NCBI RefSeq assembly: GCF_902506535.1
Contig: NZ_LR733827.1
Coordinates: 1,780,309-1,844,308 of the forward strand
DNA length: 64,000 nt
Source: Pseudomonas sp. 8Z
GTDB taxonomy: Bacteria; Pseudomonadota; Gammaproteobacteria; Pseudomonadales; Pseudomonadaceae
Direction: 5' to 3'
The notes below the pieces were generated by a model. The model worked only from the letters and a program-made list of their open reading frames with translations. It was not told the DNA's origin and made no database searches. This document shows, piece after piece, positions 14,882-23,843 of this stretch. Within the stretch, counting starts at the first letter, position 1; each line of letters opens with the position of its first letter. Both the position numbers and the translations under genes were made by a program.

Positions 14882-17473
14882 GTGAAACTCTTCAAGCGCA
14901 ACGCCAAAGAAGCTGAAGCACCTGCCACCAGCCAATCATCCGCGAAAGGCAGCAAAGGCTCCAGTCCATCACTCGGGGCCCTGCTACCAGGAGTGCTGGC
15001 CGCCATCCTTGGCATCGGCGCAGGGGGCGCTCTGCTCTGGCTCGTACAAAGCAGCAATAACCAAGCCCATCAGACGGAGTTGGCACAAGCCCTGGGCAAC
15101 ACCCAGGCAACTGCGGTGCAGTTGGCACTCAAGCGGCTGCAGGCTGACAGCCTGGCGGCGGCTCACAACCCGGAGTTACTGCAAGCACTGCGTAGTAACG
15201 ACCGCCTGCGCATCAGTGAGGCCGAGCAGCGCCTGCGCTACTGGGATGGTGTCATCGATGCCCAGCTCAACCGCCGCGGCGAAGCCGTACAAAACACCGA
15301 GCGAGCCGCGCCGATGAACTTCGCTGGGCTAGACATGCTGCGCCGCGCAGAAAGCGGCCAGGCACCCGCAGTCGAAGCCTACCGCGCTGGTCAGCGCTGG
15401 CTCGTCTACAGCGCCGTCGCCATACGACAGGATGATAAGCAACCGGCAGAAGGCACCCTGATGCTGGCGGTCGACCTCAATCGTCTCATCGCCAGCATAC
15501 CGGCACTGCCGCCCGAGCTGGGCCAGGTGCAGTTGGTGCAGCAATTTCACAACGGCCCGGCACAAGCCCTGCTACAGCGTGGCGAAGCGGGCAACGCCAG
15601 CACTCAATCCTTCAGCACCGGAAACCCGAATTGGAAGCTGGCGTTCACACCTGGCCCTGCCCTCTCGCAAGATGGCATTCCAGTGCCAATGCTCGGCCTG
15701 GCCGCCCTACTCGCCCTGGGCGGCGCAGTGATCGGTCTGATTCTGCTAAACGGCAGCCTGCAGCGACGCCTCAACAGCGACGCACTGCAGCTCGGGCAAA
15801 TGCTCCAAGAACTCTCCGCAGGCAAAAGCGTCAAACCCTTCAGTCTGAGCCTGCCAGCCCTCGACGGACTGGCGCGCAGCCTGGCCCGCCTGCCGCGTCG
15901 CAGTAACGCCTCGGCAACCGACAGCACACCAAGCAAAGAAACAACCGCGGCCCCTGCCACTCCGCCCGCCCTCAAGTCGGCTGAGCTGGTCGATCCGCTA
16001 TTTCAGGACACCGATATCCTCGATATCGACATTCTCGATGAAGACCAGGATTTCCTGGGACTGGAGCAGAGCCCCGCAATGACCACTAGCCAAAGCGCCC
16101 CGAAACTTCCCGCCGACATCTTCCGCGCCTACGACATCCGTGGCGTGGTCGGTGACACCCTGACCGCCGAATACGCTTACTGGATCGGCCGCGCCATCGG
16201 CTCGCAGAGCCTGGCCCAGGGTGAGCCCAAAGTCATCGTAGGCCGTGATGGCCGTCTGTCCGGCCCCGAGCTACTGCAACAACTGGTGCAGGGTCTACTC
16301 GATTGCGGCTGTGAAGTCACCGATATCGGCATGGTGCCGACACCGGTGGTGTACTTCGCCGCCAACGTATTGGAAGGTCGCTCGGCGGTCATGCTCACCG
16401 GCAGCCACAACCCGCCGGACTACAACGGTTTCAAAATCATCATCGCCGGCGACACCCTGGCCAACGAGCAGATTCAGGCACTCAAGACCCGCCTGGACAA
16501 CAACGACCTGGCCACAGGCGTCGGCAGCGTGCAGCAGGTCGATGTACTGCCGCAGTACTTCAAAACCATCCGCGACGACATCGCCATGGCCAAGCCGCTC
16601 AAGGTGGTGGTCGACTGTGGCAACGGTGCCGCTGGCGTAATCGCACCGCAACTGATCGAGGCCCTGGGCTGCAGCGTGATCCCGCTGTTCTGCGATGTCG
16701 ACGGCACCTTCCCCAACCACCACCCGGATCCGGGCAAGCCGGAGAACCTGGTCGACCTGATCGCCCGCGTCAAAGCCGAAAACGCCGACCTGGGCCTGGC
16801 CTTCGACGGCGACGGTGACCGCGTTGGCGTCGTGACCAACACGGGCACCATCGTCTTCCCTGATCGCTTGCTGATGCTGTTCGCCAAAGACGTAGTGTCG
16901 CGCAACCCTGGCGCGGACATCATCTTCGACGTCAAATGCACCCGCCGCCTGACCCCGCTGATCAGCGGCTACGGCGGCCGTCCGGTGATGTGGAAGACCG
17001 GCCACTCGCTGATCAAGAAAAAAATGAAGGAAACCGGCGCCCTGCTCGCAGGCGAGATGAGCGGCCATATCTTCTTCAAGGAGCGCTGGTACGGCTTCGA
17101 CGACGGCATTTATAGCGCCGCTCGCCTGCTGGAGATTCTCAGCCTCGACAAGCGCGACGCCGAACAGGTGTTCAATGCCTTCCCGAGCGATATCTCTACG
17201 CCGGAAATCAACATCAAGGTGACTGAGCAGACCAAGTTCGGCATGATCGAACGCCTGCAGCGTGAAGGCCAATGGGGCGAAGCGAACATCACCAGCATCG
17301 ATGGCGTACGTGTCGACTACCCCAAAGGCTGGGGCTTGATCCGCGCCTCCAACACCACACCAGTACTGGTGCTGCGCTTCGAAGCCGACACCCAGCAAGA
17401 GTTGGAGCGCATCCAGGACGTGTTCCGCGCGCAACTGCTCAAGGTCGCCCCCGACCTGCAACTGCCCTTTTGA
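14882..17473 (+). CDS. algC: Phosphomannomutase/phosphoglucomutase AlgC with N-terminal membrane extension
   Basis: The C-terminal 464 residues are AlgC, which interconverts mannose/glucose 6- and 1-phosphates for alginate, LPS and rhamnolipid precursors. The catalytic phosphoserine is in TGSHNPPDYNG (Ser508 of the long form, Ser109 of the short form), and the metal loop is DGDGDR. The N-terminal 399 residues hold two membrane segments (about 30-58 and 265-290), a periplasmic region between them and an acidic cytoplasmic linker (DTDILDIDILDEDQDF). The long frame starts at GTG 14882 with a good GGAGGAG upstream. An internal ATG at 16079 (MTTSQSAPKLPADIFRAYD) matches the start of the classical soluble enzyme, so two products may be made. 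Confidence 0.94.
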   Translation: MKLFKRNAKEAEAPATSQSSAKGSKGSSPSLGALLPGVLAAILGIGAGGALLWLVQSSNNQAHQTELAQALGNTQATAVQLALKRLQADSLAAAHNPELLQALRSNDRLRISEAEQRLRYWDGVIDAQLNRRGEAVQNTERAAPMNFAGLDMLRRAESGQAPAVEAYRAGQRWLVYSAVAIRQDDKQPAEGTLMLAVDLNRLIASIPALPPELGQVQLVQQFHNGPAQALLQRGEAGNASTQSFSTGNPNWKLAFTPGPALSQDGIPVPMLGLAALLALGGAVIGLILLNGSLQRRLNSDALQLGQMLQELSAGKSVKPFSLSLPALDGLARSLARLPRRSNASATDSTPSKETTAAPATPPALKSAELVDPLFQDTDILDIDILDEDQDFLGLEQSPAMTTSQSAPKLPADIFRAYDIRGVVGDTLTAEYAYWIGRAIGSQSLAQGEPKVIVGRDGRLSGPELLQQLVQGLLDCGCEVTDIGMVPTPVVYFAANVLEGRSAVMLTGSHNPPDYNGFKIIIAGDTLANEQIQALKTRLDNNDLATGVGSVQQVDVLPQYFKTIRDDIAMAKPLKVVVDCGNGAAGVIAPQLIEALGCSVIPLFCDVDGTFPNHHPDPGKPENLVDLIARVKAENADLGLAFDGDGDRVGVVTNTGTIVFPDRLLMLFAKDVVSRNPGADIIFDVKCTRRLTPLISGYGGRPVMWKTGHSLIKKKMKETGALLAGEMSGHIFFKERWYGFDDGIYSAARLLEILSLDKRDAEQVFNAFPSDISTPEINIKVTEQTKFGMIERLQREGQWGEANITSIDGVRVDYPKGWGLIRASNTTPVLVLRFEADTQQELERIQDVFRAQLLKVAPDLQLPF

Positions 17474-17497
17474 TCGACCTGCCCCAGGAGCCCCTGC

Positions 17498-18403
17498 ATG
17501 ACCCTCGAGCGTGACGCCGCCGCCCAAGTTGCCAAGGTACTGTCCGAAGCCCTGCCTTATATCCGCCGCTTCGTCGGCAAGACCCTGGTAATCAAGTACG
17601 GCGGCAACGCCATGGAAAGCGAGGAACTCAAGCAGGGCTTCGCTCGTGACATCGTGTTGATGAAGGCGGTTGGCATCAACCCGGTGGTGGTCCACGGCGG
17701 CGGTCCGCAAATTGGCGACCTGCTCAAGCGTTTGTCCATCGAGAGCCACTTCATCGATGGCATGCGCGTCACCGACACCGCCACCATGGACGTGGTGGAA
17801 ATGGTGCTCGGCGGCCAGGTCAACAAGAGCATCGTCAACCTGATCAACCAGCATGGCGGCAGCGCCATCGGCCTTACCGGTAAAGACGCTGGCCTGATCC
17901 GCGCGAAGAAACTCAAGGTCAGCCGCCAGACGCCGGAGATGACCCAACCGGAAATCATCGACATCGGCCATGTCGGCGAGGTTACCGGGGTCAACACCGA
18001 CCTGCTCAACATGCTGGTCAAGGGTGATTTCATCCCGGTCATCGCGCCCATCGGCGTCGGCCCGGATGGCGAGTCCTACAACATCAACGCCGATCTAGTT
18101 GCCGGCAAGGTGGCCGAGGCGCTGAAAGCCGAGAAGTTGATGCTGCTGACCAACATCGCCGGCCTGATGAACAAGCAGGGCGAAGTGCTCACCGGCCTGA
18201 CCACCGAGCAGGTCAACGGACTGATCGCCGACGGCACCATCTACGGCGGCATGCTGCCGAAGATCAAGTGCGCGCTAGAAGCCGTACAAGGCGGCGTGAA
18301 CAGCTCGCACATCATCGATGGCCGGGTGCCCAATGCCGTACTGCTGGAAATCTTCACCGATATCGGCAACGGCACCATGATCAGCAACCGCAAACGCCCT
18401 TAA
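17498..18403 (+). CDS. argB: Acetylglutamate kinase
   Basis: This 301-residue enzyme phosphorylates N-acetyl-L-glutamate in the second step of arginine biosynthesis. VIKYGGNAM near the N-terminus is the phosphate-binding loop, VVVHGGGPQIGDLLK binds substrate, and the C-terminal stretch IYGGMLPKIKCALEAVQGGV is conserved in arginine-sensitive NAGKs. The N-terminal helix ending in ALPYIRRFVGKT fits the hexameric, arginine-inhibited type. The start at 17498 has CCAGGAG upstream. It follows algC by 24 bases and is followed by a terminator hairpin. Confidence 0.97.
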   Translation: MTLERDAAAQVAKVLSEALPYIRRFVGKTLVIKYGGNAMESEELKQGFARDIVLMKAVGINPVVVHGGGPQIGDLLKRLSIESHFIDGMRVTDTATMDVVEMVLGGQVNKSIVNLINQHGGSAIGLTGKDAGLIRAKKLKVSRQTPEMTQPEIIDIGHVGEVTGVNTDLLNMLVKGDFIPVIAPIGVGPDGESYNINADLVAGKVAEALKAEKLMLLTNIAGLMNKQGEVLTGLTTEQVNGLIADGTIYGGMLPKIKCALEAVQGGVNSSHIIDGRVPNAVLLEIFTDIGNGTMISNRKRP

Positions 18404-18406
18404 AGC

Positions 18407-18425
18407 AAGCCGCGAGCGCGGCTTT
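18407..18425 (+). terminator. Likely terminator after argB
   Basis: AAGCCGC and GCGGCTT pair around a four-base loop, followed by TTCTG, right after the argB stop codon. A second hairpin, CCCTCCCCC-CAAT-GGGGGAGGG, follows at 18433-18454. Together they probably end the coaBC-dut-algC-argB transcript. Confidence 0.65.
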
Positions 18426-18536
18426 CTGATGCCCCTCCCCCCAATGGGGGAGGGCGCCCTCTGCGCGGGAAGGGTAAAGCGAGCAACGCACCTAACGCCC
18501 CTCAAACCCACTCAGGGACAGGCTACAGCTAAGCAT

Positions 18537-19139
18537 TCACGGCTTGCGCGCAGCCCCGTCAAACAACTCGCTCAGCCGCGCACGGTCGGCAGCAAAGCCC
18601 GCCTCAGCCTGAGCACGGGCTTCCTTATAACGAGCGATATCGCGCTTCAGACGCTGCTGCTCGTCATTGGCAGCATTGATCTGCGCCAGCAGGTTTTCCG
18701 GCACCTGCTGCCCGGCACGCTCATGATCGGCAGCCTTGCTCTGCAAGTTGGCCTGCTGCGAGCGCACCGACTGCAGATTACCGCGCGCAATCCCAATCAC
18801 CCCATCGAGCTCGGCCAGCTTGCGCTCGCGGGCACGGTCGACATCATCAAGATTGGTATAAAGGCGCAGCAATTGTGCATCACTGCTAGCACGCGCCTTC
18901 TGCGCCTGCATCCGCGCGTACTCTTCAGGCGTCGGCGCAGGTGGAATCACCCGCACCACACGCCCCTGATCATTGAGTACTTCATACCCCTTACCGATCA
19001 ACTCAGGCGGCACGCCCTGCCGACTGAGTACAGTGACGCCCTTGCCATCGACATAGCGATACAGCTCGGCAGCCACCCCGGACAACGGCAGCAGTAAGCC
19101 AAGCAGCAGCGTACAGCGGGTCAGGAGCGGTGCGGGCAT
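18537..19139 (-). CDS. DUF4124 domain-containing periplasmic protein
   Basis: This 200-residue protein has a signal peptide (about 23 residues) and then the DUF4124 opening AELYRYVDGKGVTVLSRQGVP, where a short beta-strand motif YRYVDxxG is typical. The rest is strongly helical and charged (about residues 75-195) and probably a coiled coil. It is likely periplasmic. The function is not known. It is transcribed toward argB and lies just downstream of pyrE on the same strand, with a 21-base gap. Confidence 0.8.
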   Translation of the reverse strand: MPAPLLTRCTLLLGLLLPLSGVAAELYRYVDGKGVTVLSRQGVPPELIGKGYEVLNDQGRVVRVIPPAPTPEEYARMQAQKARASSDAQLLRLYTNLDDVDRARERKLAELDGVIGIARGNLQSVRSQQANLQSKAADHERAGQQVPENLLAQINAANDEQQRLKRDIARYKEARAQAEAGFAADRARLSELFDGAARKP

Positions 19140-19160
19140 AGGGACGACCTTGTGCTAGGG

Positions 19161-19802
19161 CTAGATTCCGTACTCGGCGCGATAGGCTTCGACAGCCGGA
19201 AGATATTGCTTCAGTTCAGCATCCCCTGCCAGATATTCCAGTACCTGTTCGAGTGACACGATGCTCACTACCGGCATGCCAAAGTCGCGCTCGACCTCTT
19301 GGATGGCAGAAAGATCGCTCTGACCACGCTCCTGGCGATTGAGCGCAATCAGCGTACCGGCGGCCTGAGCGCCCTGCCCCTGGATGATCTGCATGACTTC
19401 GCGAATCGCAGTACCTGCAGTAATCACGTCATCGACGATCAACACGCGGCCCTTGAGCGGCGCACCAACCAGGGTGCCGCCTTCGCCGTGATCTTTGGCT
19501 TCCTTGCGGTTGAAGCACCAGGGCAAGTCACGCTGATGGTGCTCAGCCAGCGCCACGGCGGTGGTTGCCGCCAACGGAATACCCTTGTAGGCCGGGCCGA
19601 ACAGCACATCGAAATCGATACCGCTGTCGACGATCGCAGCCGCATAGAAACGCCCAAGCTGTGCCAGCGCCAAGCCGCTGTCGAACAGACCGGCATTGAA
19701 GAAATAAGGGCTGGTGCGCCCAGACTTGAGAGTGAACTGACCGAAACGCAGAACCCCACGTTCGATGGCAAAGCGAATGAAATCGCGCTGATACGCTTGC
19801 AT
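19161..19802 (-). CDS. pyrE: Orotate phosphoribosyltransferase
   Basis: This 213-residue pyrimidine synthesis enzyme converts orotate and PRPP to OMP. The PRPP-binding loop VLIVDDVITAGTAIREV is clear, as are the N-terminal FTLKSGRTSPYFFNAG substrate-binding region and the flexible loop NRKEAKDHGEGG that closes the active site. ATG at 19802 is the standard start. It is divergent from crc, with an 80-base shared promoter region, the same arrangement as in P. aeruginosa. Confidence 0.97.
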   Translation of the reverse strand: MQAYQRDFIRFAIERGVLRFGQFTLKSGRTSPYFFNAGLFDSGLALAQLGRFYAAAIVDSGIDFDVLFGPAYKGIPLAATTAVALAEHHQRDLPWCFNRKEAKDHGEGGTLVGAPLKGRVLIVDDVITAGTAIREVMQIIQGQGAQAAGTLIALNRQERGQSDLSAIQEVERDFGMPVVSIVSLEQVLEYLAGDAELKQYLPAVEAYRAEYGI

Positions 19803-19882
19803 GAAAAGCCCCGGACGGCACGGATTTAGCTAAATGGAGTGAGCTCGGGTATCATACACGCACGTGTTTTTGGGGGCCATTT

Positions 19883-20662
19883 ATGCGGATCATCAGTGTG
19901 AACGTGAATGGTATTCAGGCTGCAGCCGAGCGAGGTTTGCTTAGCTGGTTACAAGCCCAGAATGCCGACGTGATCTGCCTGCAAGACACCCGTGCCTCCG
20001 CCTTTGAAATGGACGACCAAGCCTTCCAACTGGATGGCTATTTCCTCTATGCATGCGACGCTGAAGTGCCCAGCCAAGGTGGTGTAGCGCTTTACTCGCG
20101 ATTGCAACCCAAGGCGGTGATCAGCGGCCTCGGCTTTGAGATGGCCGATCGCTACGGGCGCTACCTGCAGGCAGATTTCGACAAAGTCAGTATTGCCACC
20201 CTGCTTCTGCCCACGGGCCGAGACGGTGACGAGAGCTTGAATCAGAAATTCAAGTTCATGGACGACTTCACCCATTATCTGGACAAACAGCGGCGCAAGC
20301 GTCGCGAGTACATCTACTGCGGCTCGCTGCATGTCGCGCACCAGAAGCTGGACGTGAAGAACTGGCGTGACTGTCAGCAATCGCCGGGGTTTCTCGCACC
20401 CGAGCGCGCCTGGATGGATGAGGTAGTGGGCAGCATGGGCTACGTCGACGCCCTGCGCGAAGTCAGCCGTGAAGGTGACCAATTCAGTTGGTGGCCCGAC
20501 AGCGAACAGGCGGAAATGCTCAACCTGGGCTACCGCTTCGACTATCAGTTACTAACGCCAGGCATGCGCCGCACCGTGCGTAGCGCTCGCCTGCCGCGCC
20601 AACCACGCTTCTCTCAGCATGCACCGCTGATCGTCGATTACGACTGGATCATCAGCATCTAA
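19883..20662 (+). CDS. crc: Catabolite repression control protein Crc
   Basis: The 259-residue protein has the exonuclease III / endonuclease-exonuclease-phosphatase fold, starting MRIISVNVNGIQAAAERGLL and with VICLQDTRAS in place of the usual catalytic E-T-K stretch. In Pseudomonas Crc has no demonstrated nuclease activity and works with Hfq to block translation of mRNAs for non-preferred carbon sources. The location next to pyrE and rph, and the length, match P. aeruginosa Crc. A terminator follows at 20681-20707. The upstream ribosome-binding site is weak (GGGGGCC). Confidence 0.94.
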   Translation: MRIISVNVNGIQAAAERGLLSWLQAQNADVICLQDTRASAFEMDDQAFQLDGYFLYACDAEVPSQGGVALYSRLQPKAVISGLGFEMADRYGRYLQADFDKVSIATLLLPTGRDGDESLNQKFKFMDDFTHYLDKQRRKRREYIYCGSLHVAHQKLDVKNWRDCQQSPGFLAPERAWMDEVVGSMGYVDALREVSREGDQFSWWPDSEQAEMLNLGYRFDYQLLTPGMRRTVRSARLPRQPRFSQHAPLIVDYDWIISI

Positions 20663-20680
20663 CTCGCAATGCAGAGCCCC

Positions 20681-20707
20681 AAAAGCCGACTGATCAGTCG
20701 GCTTTTT
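20681..20707. terminator. Bidirectional terminator between crc and a DUF4870 gene
   Basis: AAAAGCCGACTGA and TCAGTCGGCTTTT form a perfect 13-bp palindrome flanked by A and T runs. It lies between the convergent crc and the leftward membrane-protein gene. Confidence 0.92.
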
Positions 20708-20717
20708 GCTGTGCGCC

Positions 20718-21092
20718 TTACTTGACCAAGCGCCAAATCAAAGGGTATCGGTAAGCCTTGCCTTCATTGGCCTTGATCCCTGCGATGATGGTTAGAACCA
20801 GCGCAGCCAGGCTCACAAGAACCATCAACGGGAAGCCGATCAATACCCAGGCCAGAAGGCCGCAGACCATCAAGGCGAGACTGACCGTTATCTGAAAATT
20901 GAGCGCCTCCCTGCCCTGAGCATCGACAAAGGGATCCAGCTCCTTCTTCAACTGCCAGACCACCAGCGGCCCGATGACATTGCCAATCATCGGCGCAAGC
21001 AACCAACAGAACGCCGCGTAATGACAGAGCATGGCCCATTGCCGAGCCTCACGGCTCGGCAATGGTTGTGGCACCTGGTATTGATCGCTCAT
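20718..21092 (-). CDS. DUF4870 (Tic20-like) small membrane protein
   Basis: This 124-residue protein has three to four hydrophobic segments (about residues 22-45, 65-85 and 88-108) and the DUF4870 signature FVDAQGREALNFQITVSL. It should be an inner-membrane protein. The family has no established function. It lies 29 bases downstream of rph on the same strand and is likely cotranscribed with it. Confidence 0.82.
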   Translation of the reverse strand: MSDQYQVPQPLPSREARQWAMLCHYAAFCWLLAPMIGNVIGPLVVWQLKKELDPFVDAQGREALNFQITVSLALMVCGLLAWVLIGFPLMVLVSLAALVLTIIAGIKANEGKAYRYPLIWRLVK

Positions 21093-21121
21093 GTGGCAGC
21101 TCCCAGTACAGCCCGAGTGCG

Positions 21122-21841
21122 TCAGTCGACCAGCGCAGCTTTCTGCAGTTCGAAAATCTCGCTCATGCCCTTCTGCGCCAGAGCCAGCATGGCATTGAGT
21201 TCCTGCGGATGGAACGGCGCGCCCTCGGCAGTGCCCTGCACTTCGATGAAGCCACCGGCATCGGTCATCACCACATTGAGGTCGGTCTCGGCGGCGGAGT
21301 CTTCCAGATAATCCAGATCCAGCACCGGCTCGCCCTGATAGATGCCGACCGACACAGCGGCGATCATCTGCTTGAGCGGTTCGCCCTTGAGCGCCCCACG
21401 CTTCTTCAGCACTTTCAACGCGTCGATCAGTGCCACCATGGAGCCGGTGATAGAGGCTGTGCGGGTACCGCCGTCGGCTTGAATCACGTCACAATCGACG
21501 TACAGGGTGTTCTCGCCCAGCTTGCTCATATCCAGCGCAGCGCGCAGCGAGCGGCCGATCAGGCGCTGGATCTCCAGCGTGCGACCGCCCTGCTTGCCAC
21601 GGCTGGCCTCGCGCTGGTTACGGTCGCCGGTGGCGCGCGGTAGCATGCCGTACTCGGCGGTCAGCCAGCCTTGGCCCTGGCCCTTGAGAAAGCGCGGCAC
21701 ACCGGACTCGACGCTGACGGTGCAGATCACCTTGGTATCGCCGAACTCTACCAGAACCGAACCTTCGGCGTGCTTGGTGTAGTTGCGAGTAATACGGATC
21801 GAGCGCAACTGATCGGCGGCGCGGCCACTGGGACGTTTCAT
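21122..21841 (-). CDS. rph: Ribonuclease PH
   Basis: The 239-residue phosphorolytic 3'-5' exoribonuclease trims the 3' ends of tRNA precursors. It has the RNase PH core, including MKRPSGRAADQLRSIRITR at the N-terminus, VKFGDTKVICTVSVE-like (here VEFGDTKVICTVSVE), RGWLTAEYGMLPRATGDRNQRE-type (here QGWLTAEYGMLPRAT) and the phosphate-binding SITGSMVALIDAL. The length is complete, so it is not the truncated Rph of E. coli K-12. It is divergent from yicC, with a 164-bp gap. Confidence 0.97.
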   Translation of the reverse strand: MKRPSGRAADQLRSIRITRNYTKHAEGSVLVEFGDTKVICTVSVESGVPRFLKGQGQGWLTAEYGMLPRATGDRNQREASRGKQGGRTLEIQRLIGRSLRAALDMSKLGENTLYVDCDVIQADGGTRTASITGSMVALIDALKVLKKRGALKGEPLKQMIAAVSVGIYQGEPVLDLDYLEDSAAETDLNVVMTDAGGFIEVQGTAEGAPFHPQELNAMLALAQKGMSEIFELQKAALVD

Positions 21842-22005
21842 CGAGCGATACCTACTTCGTTAAGTGAAAACAGCACGCATTATAGGGTGCCGCCGAGCAT
21901 GACGACACGCCGAATTGGCGCAGGGCCGACCGTCTGCACATGAAATGGAGCATCACCGTGGGCTACAATCCTGCGCTTTTCGAGCCGACGTCCACGAGGT
22001 ATCCC

Positions 22006-22869
22006 ATGGTTCATAGCATGACGGCCTTTGCCCGCAACGAGCAGGCAACCGCCCACGGCACCCTGAGCTGGGAGCTGCGCTCGGTCAATCACCGCTACCT
22101 GGAGCCGCACCTGCGCCTGCCCGAGGCCTTCCGCGACCTCGAAGGCGCCGTGCGTGAGGCGCTGCGTCAGGGGCTGTCGCGCGGCAAGGTGGAATGCACC
22201 CTGCGCTTCGCCGAAGAAAGCGCCGGCAAAACCCTGCAGGTCGACAACGAGCGGGCACGCCAACTGATCACCGCCGCCGAACAGGTCGCCGCACTGATTC
22301 AGCAGCCAGCTCCGCTCAACCCGTTGGAAGTGCTGGCCTGGCCTGGCGTACTGGTCGCAGACTCGGCTGACCCGCAGGCACTCAACGCCGCCGCACTGAA
22401 GCTGTTTGATCAAGCACTGAGCGAACTCAAGGCAGGACGTGCCCGCGAAGGCGCCGAGCTGGCCAAGCTGCTCAACGATCGCCTCGACAGCATCCTCGAC
22501 GAAGTCGCCGCACTGCGTGAGCTGGTACCACAAATGCTCGCCAGCCAGCGCACCAAGATCGAAACCCGCTTCGCCGAGATGCAGGCTGAGCTCGACCCGC
22601 AGCGCCTGGAGCAGGAGCTGGTGCTGCTGGCACAAAAGAGCGACGTGGCCGAAGAGCTGGATCGCCTCAGCACTCACGTCAGCGAAGTGCGTCGCGTGCT
22701 CAAGGCCGGCGGCGCAGCAGGCCGACGCCTGGACTTCCTGATGCAGGAACTTAACCGCGAGGCCAACACTCTGGGTTCCAAAGCTTTCGACCCACGCAGC
22801 ACGCAAGCGGCGGTCAACCTCAAGGTATTGATCGAGCAGATGCGCGAGCAGGTGCAGAACATCGAGTAA
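22006..22869 (+). CDS. yicC: YicC family endoribonuclease
   Basis: The 287-residue protein has the YicC-like N-terminus VHSMTAFARNE, the NHRYLEPHLRLPE stretch and the C-terminal DUF1732 segment GAAGRRLDFLMQELNREANT. YicC proteins are now regarded as endoribonucleases that act in RNA turnover. ATG at 22006 is chosen since CGAGGT precedes it and the conserved N-terminus begins there. An in-frame ATG at 21940 lies in the rph promoter region. It stands ahead of gmk, its usual neighbour. The 206-bp spacer after it has no recognisable gene. Confidence 0.93.
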   Translation: MVHSMTAFARNEQATAHGTLSWELRSVNHRYLEPHLRLPEAFRDLEGAVREALRQGLSRGKVECTLRFAEESAGKTLQVDNERARQLITAAEQVAALIQQPAPLNPLEVLAWPGVLVADSADPQALNAAALKLFDQALSELKAGRAREGAELAKLLNDRLDSILDEVAALRELVPQMLASQRTKIETRFAEMQAELDPQRLEQELVLLAQKSDVAEELDRLSTHVSEVRRVLKAGGAAGRRLDFLMQELNREANTLGSKAFDPRSTQAAVNLKVLIEQMREQVQNIE

Positions 22870-23075
22870 AAACTACTGCGCGAGACTATGCCGCGCTGAA
22901 ACGAAGCAAAGCGTAGTAACAGCCAAAGGCTGGCCCGAAGGGGAGCGAAGCGTATAAATCAGATTCGAAATGCTCATTTGCAGTCGTAAACTTCGCTTTC
23001 TCACCTGATTTCGCCTTGCCTAGCCGTCGCTCGCTACGCTTTTAAAATCCCGCAAGATTTTCAGGACGCTACTTC

Positions 23076-23696
23076 ATGGCCACCACCACCGGCACCCTCT
23101 ACATTGTTTCCGCCCCCTCCGGCGCGGGCAAGACCAGCCTGGTCAAGGCGCTGATCGAGAGCGAGCCGCAGATTCGCGTCTCGGTGTCGCACACCACCCG
23201 CGCCATGCGACCGGGCGAAGAAGACGGGGTGAACTACCACTTCGTCGACCATGCGCAGTTCAGCGCCATGATCGAGCGCAACGAGTTTCTCGAACACGCC
23301 CAGGTCTTCGACAACTTCTACGGCACCTCGCAGAAGTGGCTCGAACAAACCCTGGCCGAAGGCTTCGACCTGATCCTGGAGATCGACTGGCAGGGCGCAC
23401 AGCAGGTACGCAAGCTGATGCCGCAGGCCAAGTCCATCTTCATCCTGCCGCCAACTCAGGAAGCGCTGCGCCACCGCCTGACCAACCGCGGCCAGGATAG
23501 CGGCGAGATCATCGAACGGCGCATGCGCGAAGCCGTCAGCGAAATGAGCCACTACGTCGAGTATGACTACCTAGTGATCAATGACGACTTCAACCATGCA
23601 CTGAGCGATCTGAAGGCGATCTTCCGCTGCAACCAGTTGAGCCAGGAGCAACAGCAACAACGTCATGCTGGCCTGCTCAGTGAGCTGTTAGCCTGA
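23076..23696 (+). CDS. gmk: Guanylate kinase
   Basis: The 206-residue enzyme phosphorylates GMP to GDP. The P-loop SAPSGAGKTSLVKAL is at residues 11-25, followed by VSHTTRAMRPGEEDGVNYHF, which binds GMP, and EIDWQGAQQVRK. The length and sequence are standard. The start has AGGACG upstream. rpoZ and spoT follow, the usual order, but a palindromic repeat at 23699-23778 separates gmk from rpoZ. Confidence 0.97.
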   Translation: MATTTGTLYIVSAPSGAGKTSLVKALIESEPQIRVSVSHTTRAMRPGEEDGVNYHFVDHAQFSAMIERNEFLEHAQVFDNFYGTSQKWLEQTLAEGFDLILEIDWQGAQQVRKLMPQAKSIFILPPTQEALRHRLTNRGQDSGEIIERRMREAVSEMSHYVEYDYLVINDDFNHALSDLKAIFRCNQLSQEQQQQRHAGLLSELLA

Positions 23697-23698
23697 TA

Positions 23699-23778
23699 GC
23701 AGCAGGCTTCAAGCCACAAGCGGCAGGTAAAAGCAAGGCCGGACTGGCTTCTGCTTGTAGCTTGTCGCTTGCGGCTGC
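23699..23778. repeat. Imperfect palindromic repeat between gmk and rpoZ
   Basis: A left arm of the form GCAGCAGGCTTCAAGCCACA and a right arm of the form CTTGTAGCTTGTCGCTTGCG are roughly complementary, with repeated AAGC/GCTT units. Such AAGC-rich palindromes are common between Pseudomonas genes. It could act as a weak terminator for gmk. Confidence 0.6.
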
Positions 23779-23843
23779 TTTACAATGTTCAGTCCGCTCG
23801 CCCGCTCGGGCCAAGCTTATCCGCACACGTTACGAGGAACACC

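Noticed and set aside
16295..17971. 558-residue leftward frame opposite algC and argB
   Set aside because: It spans two certain genes on the other strand and has the composition of an antisense shadow.
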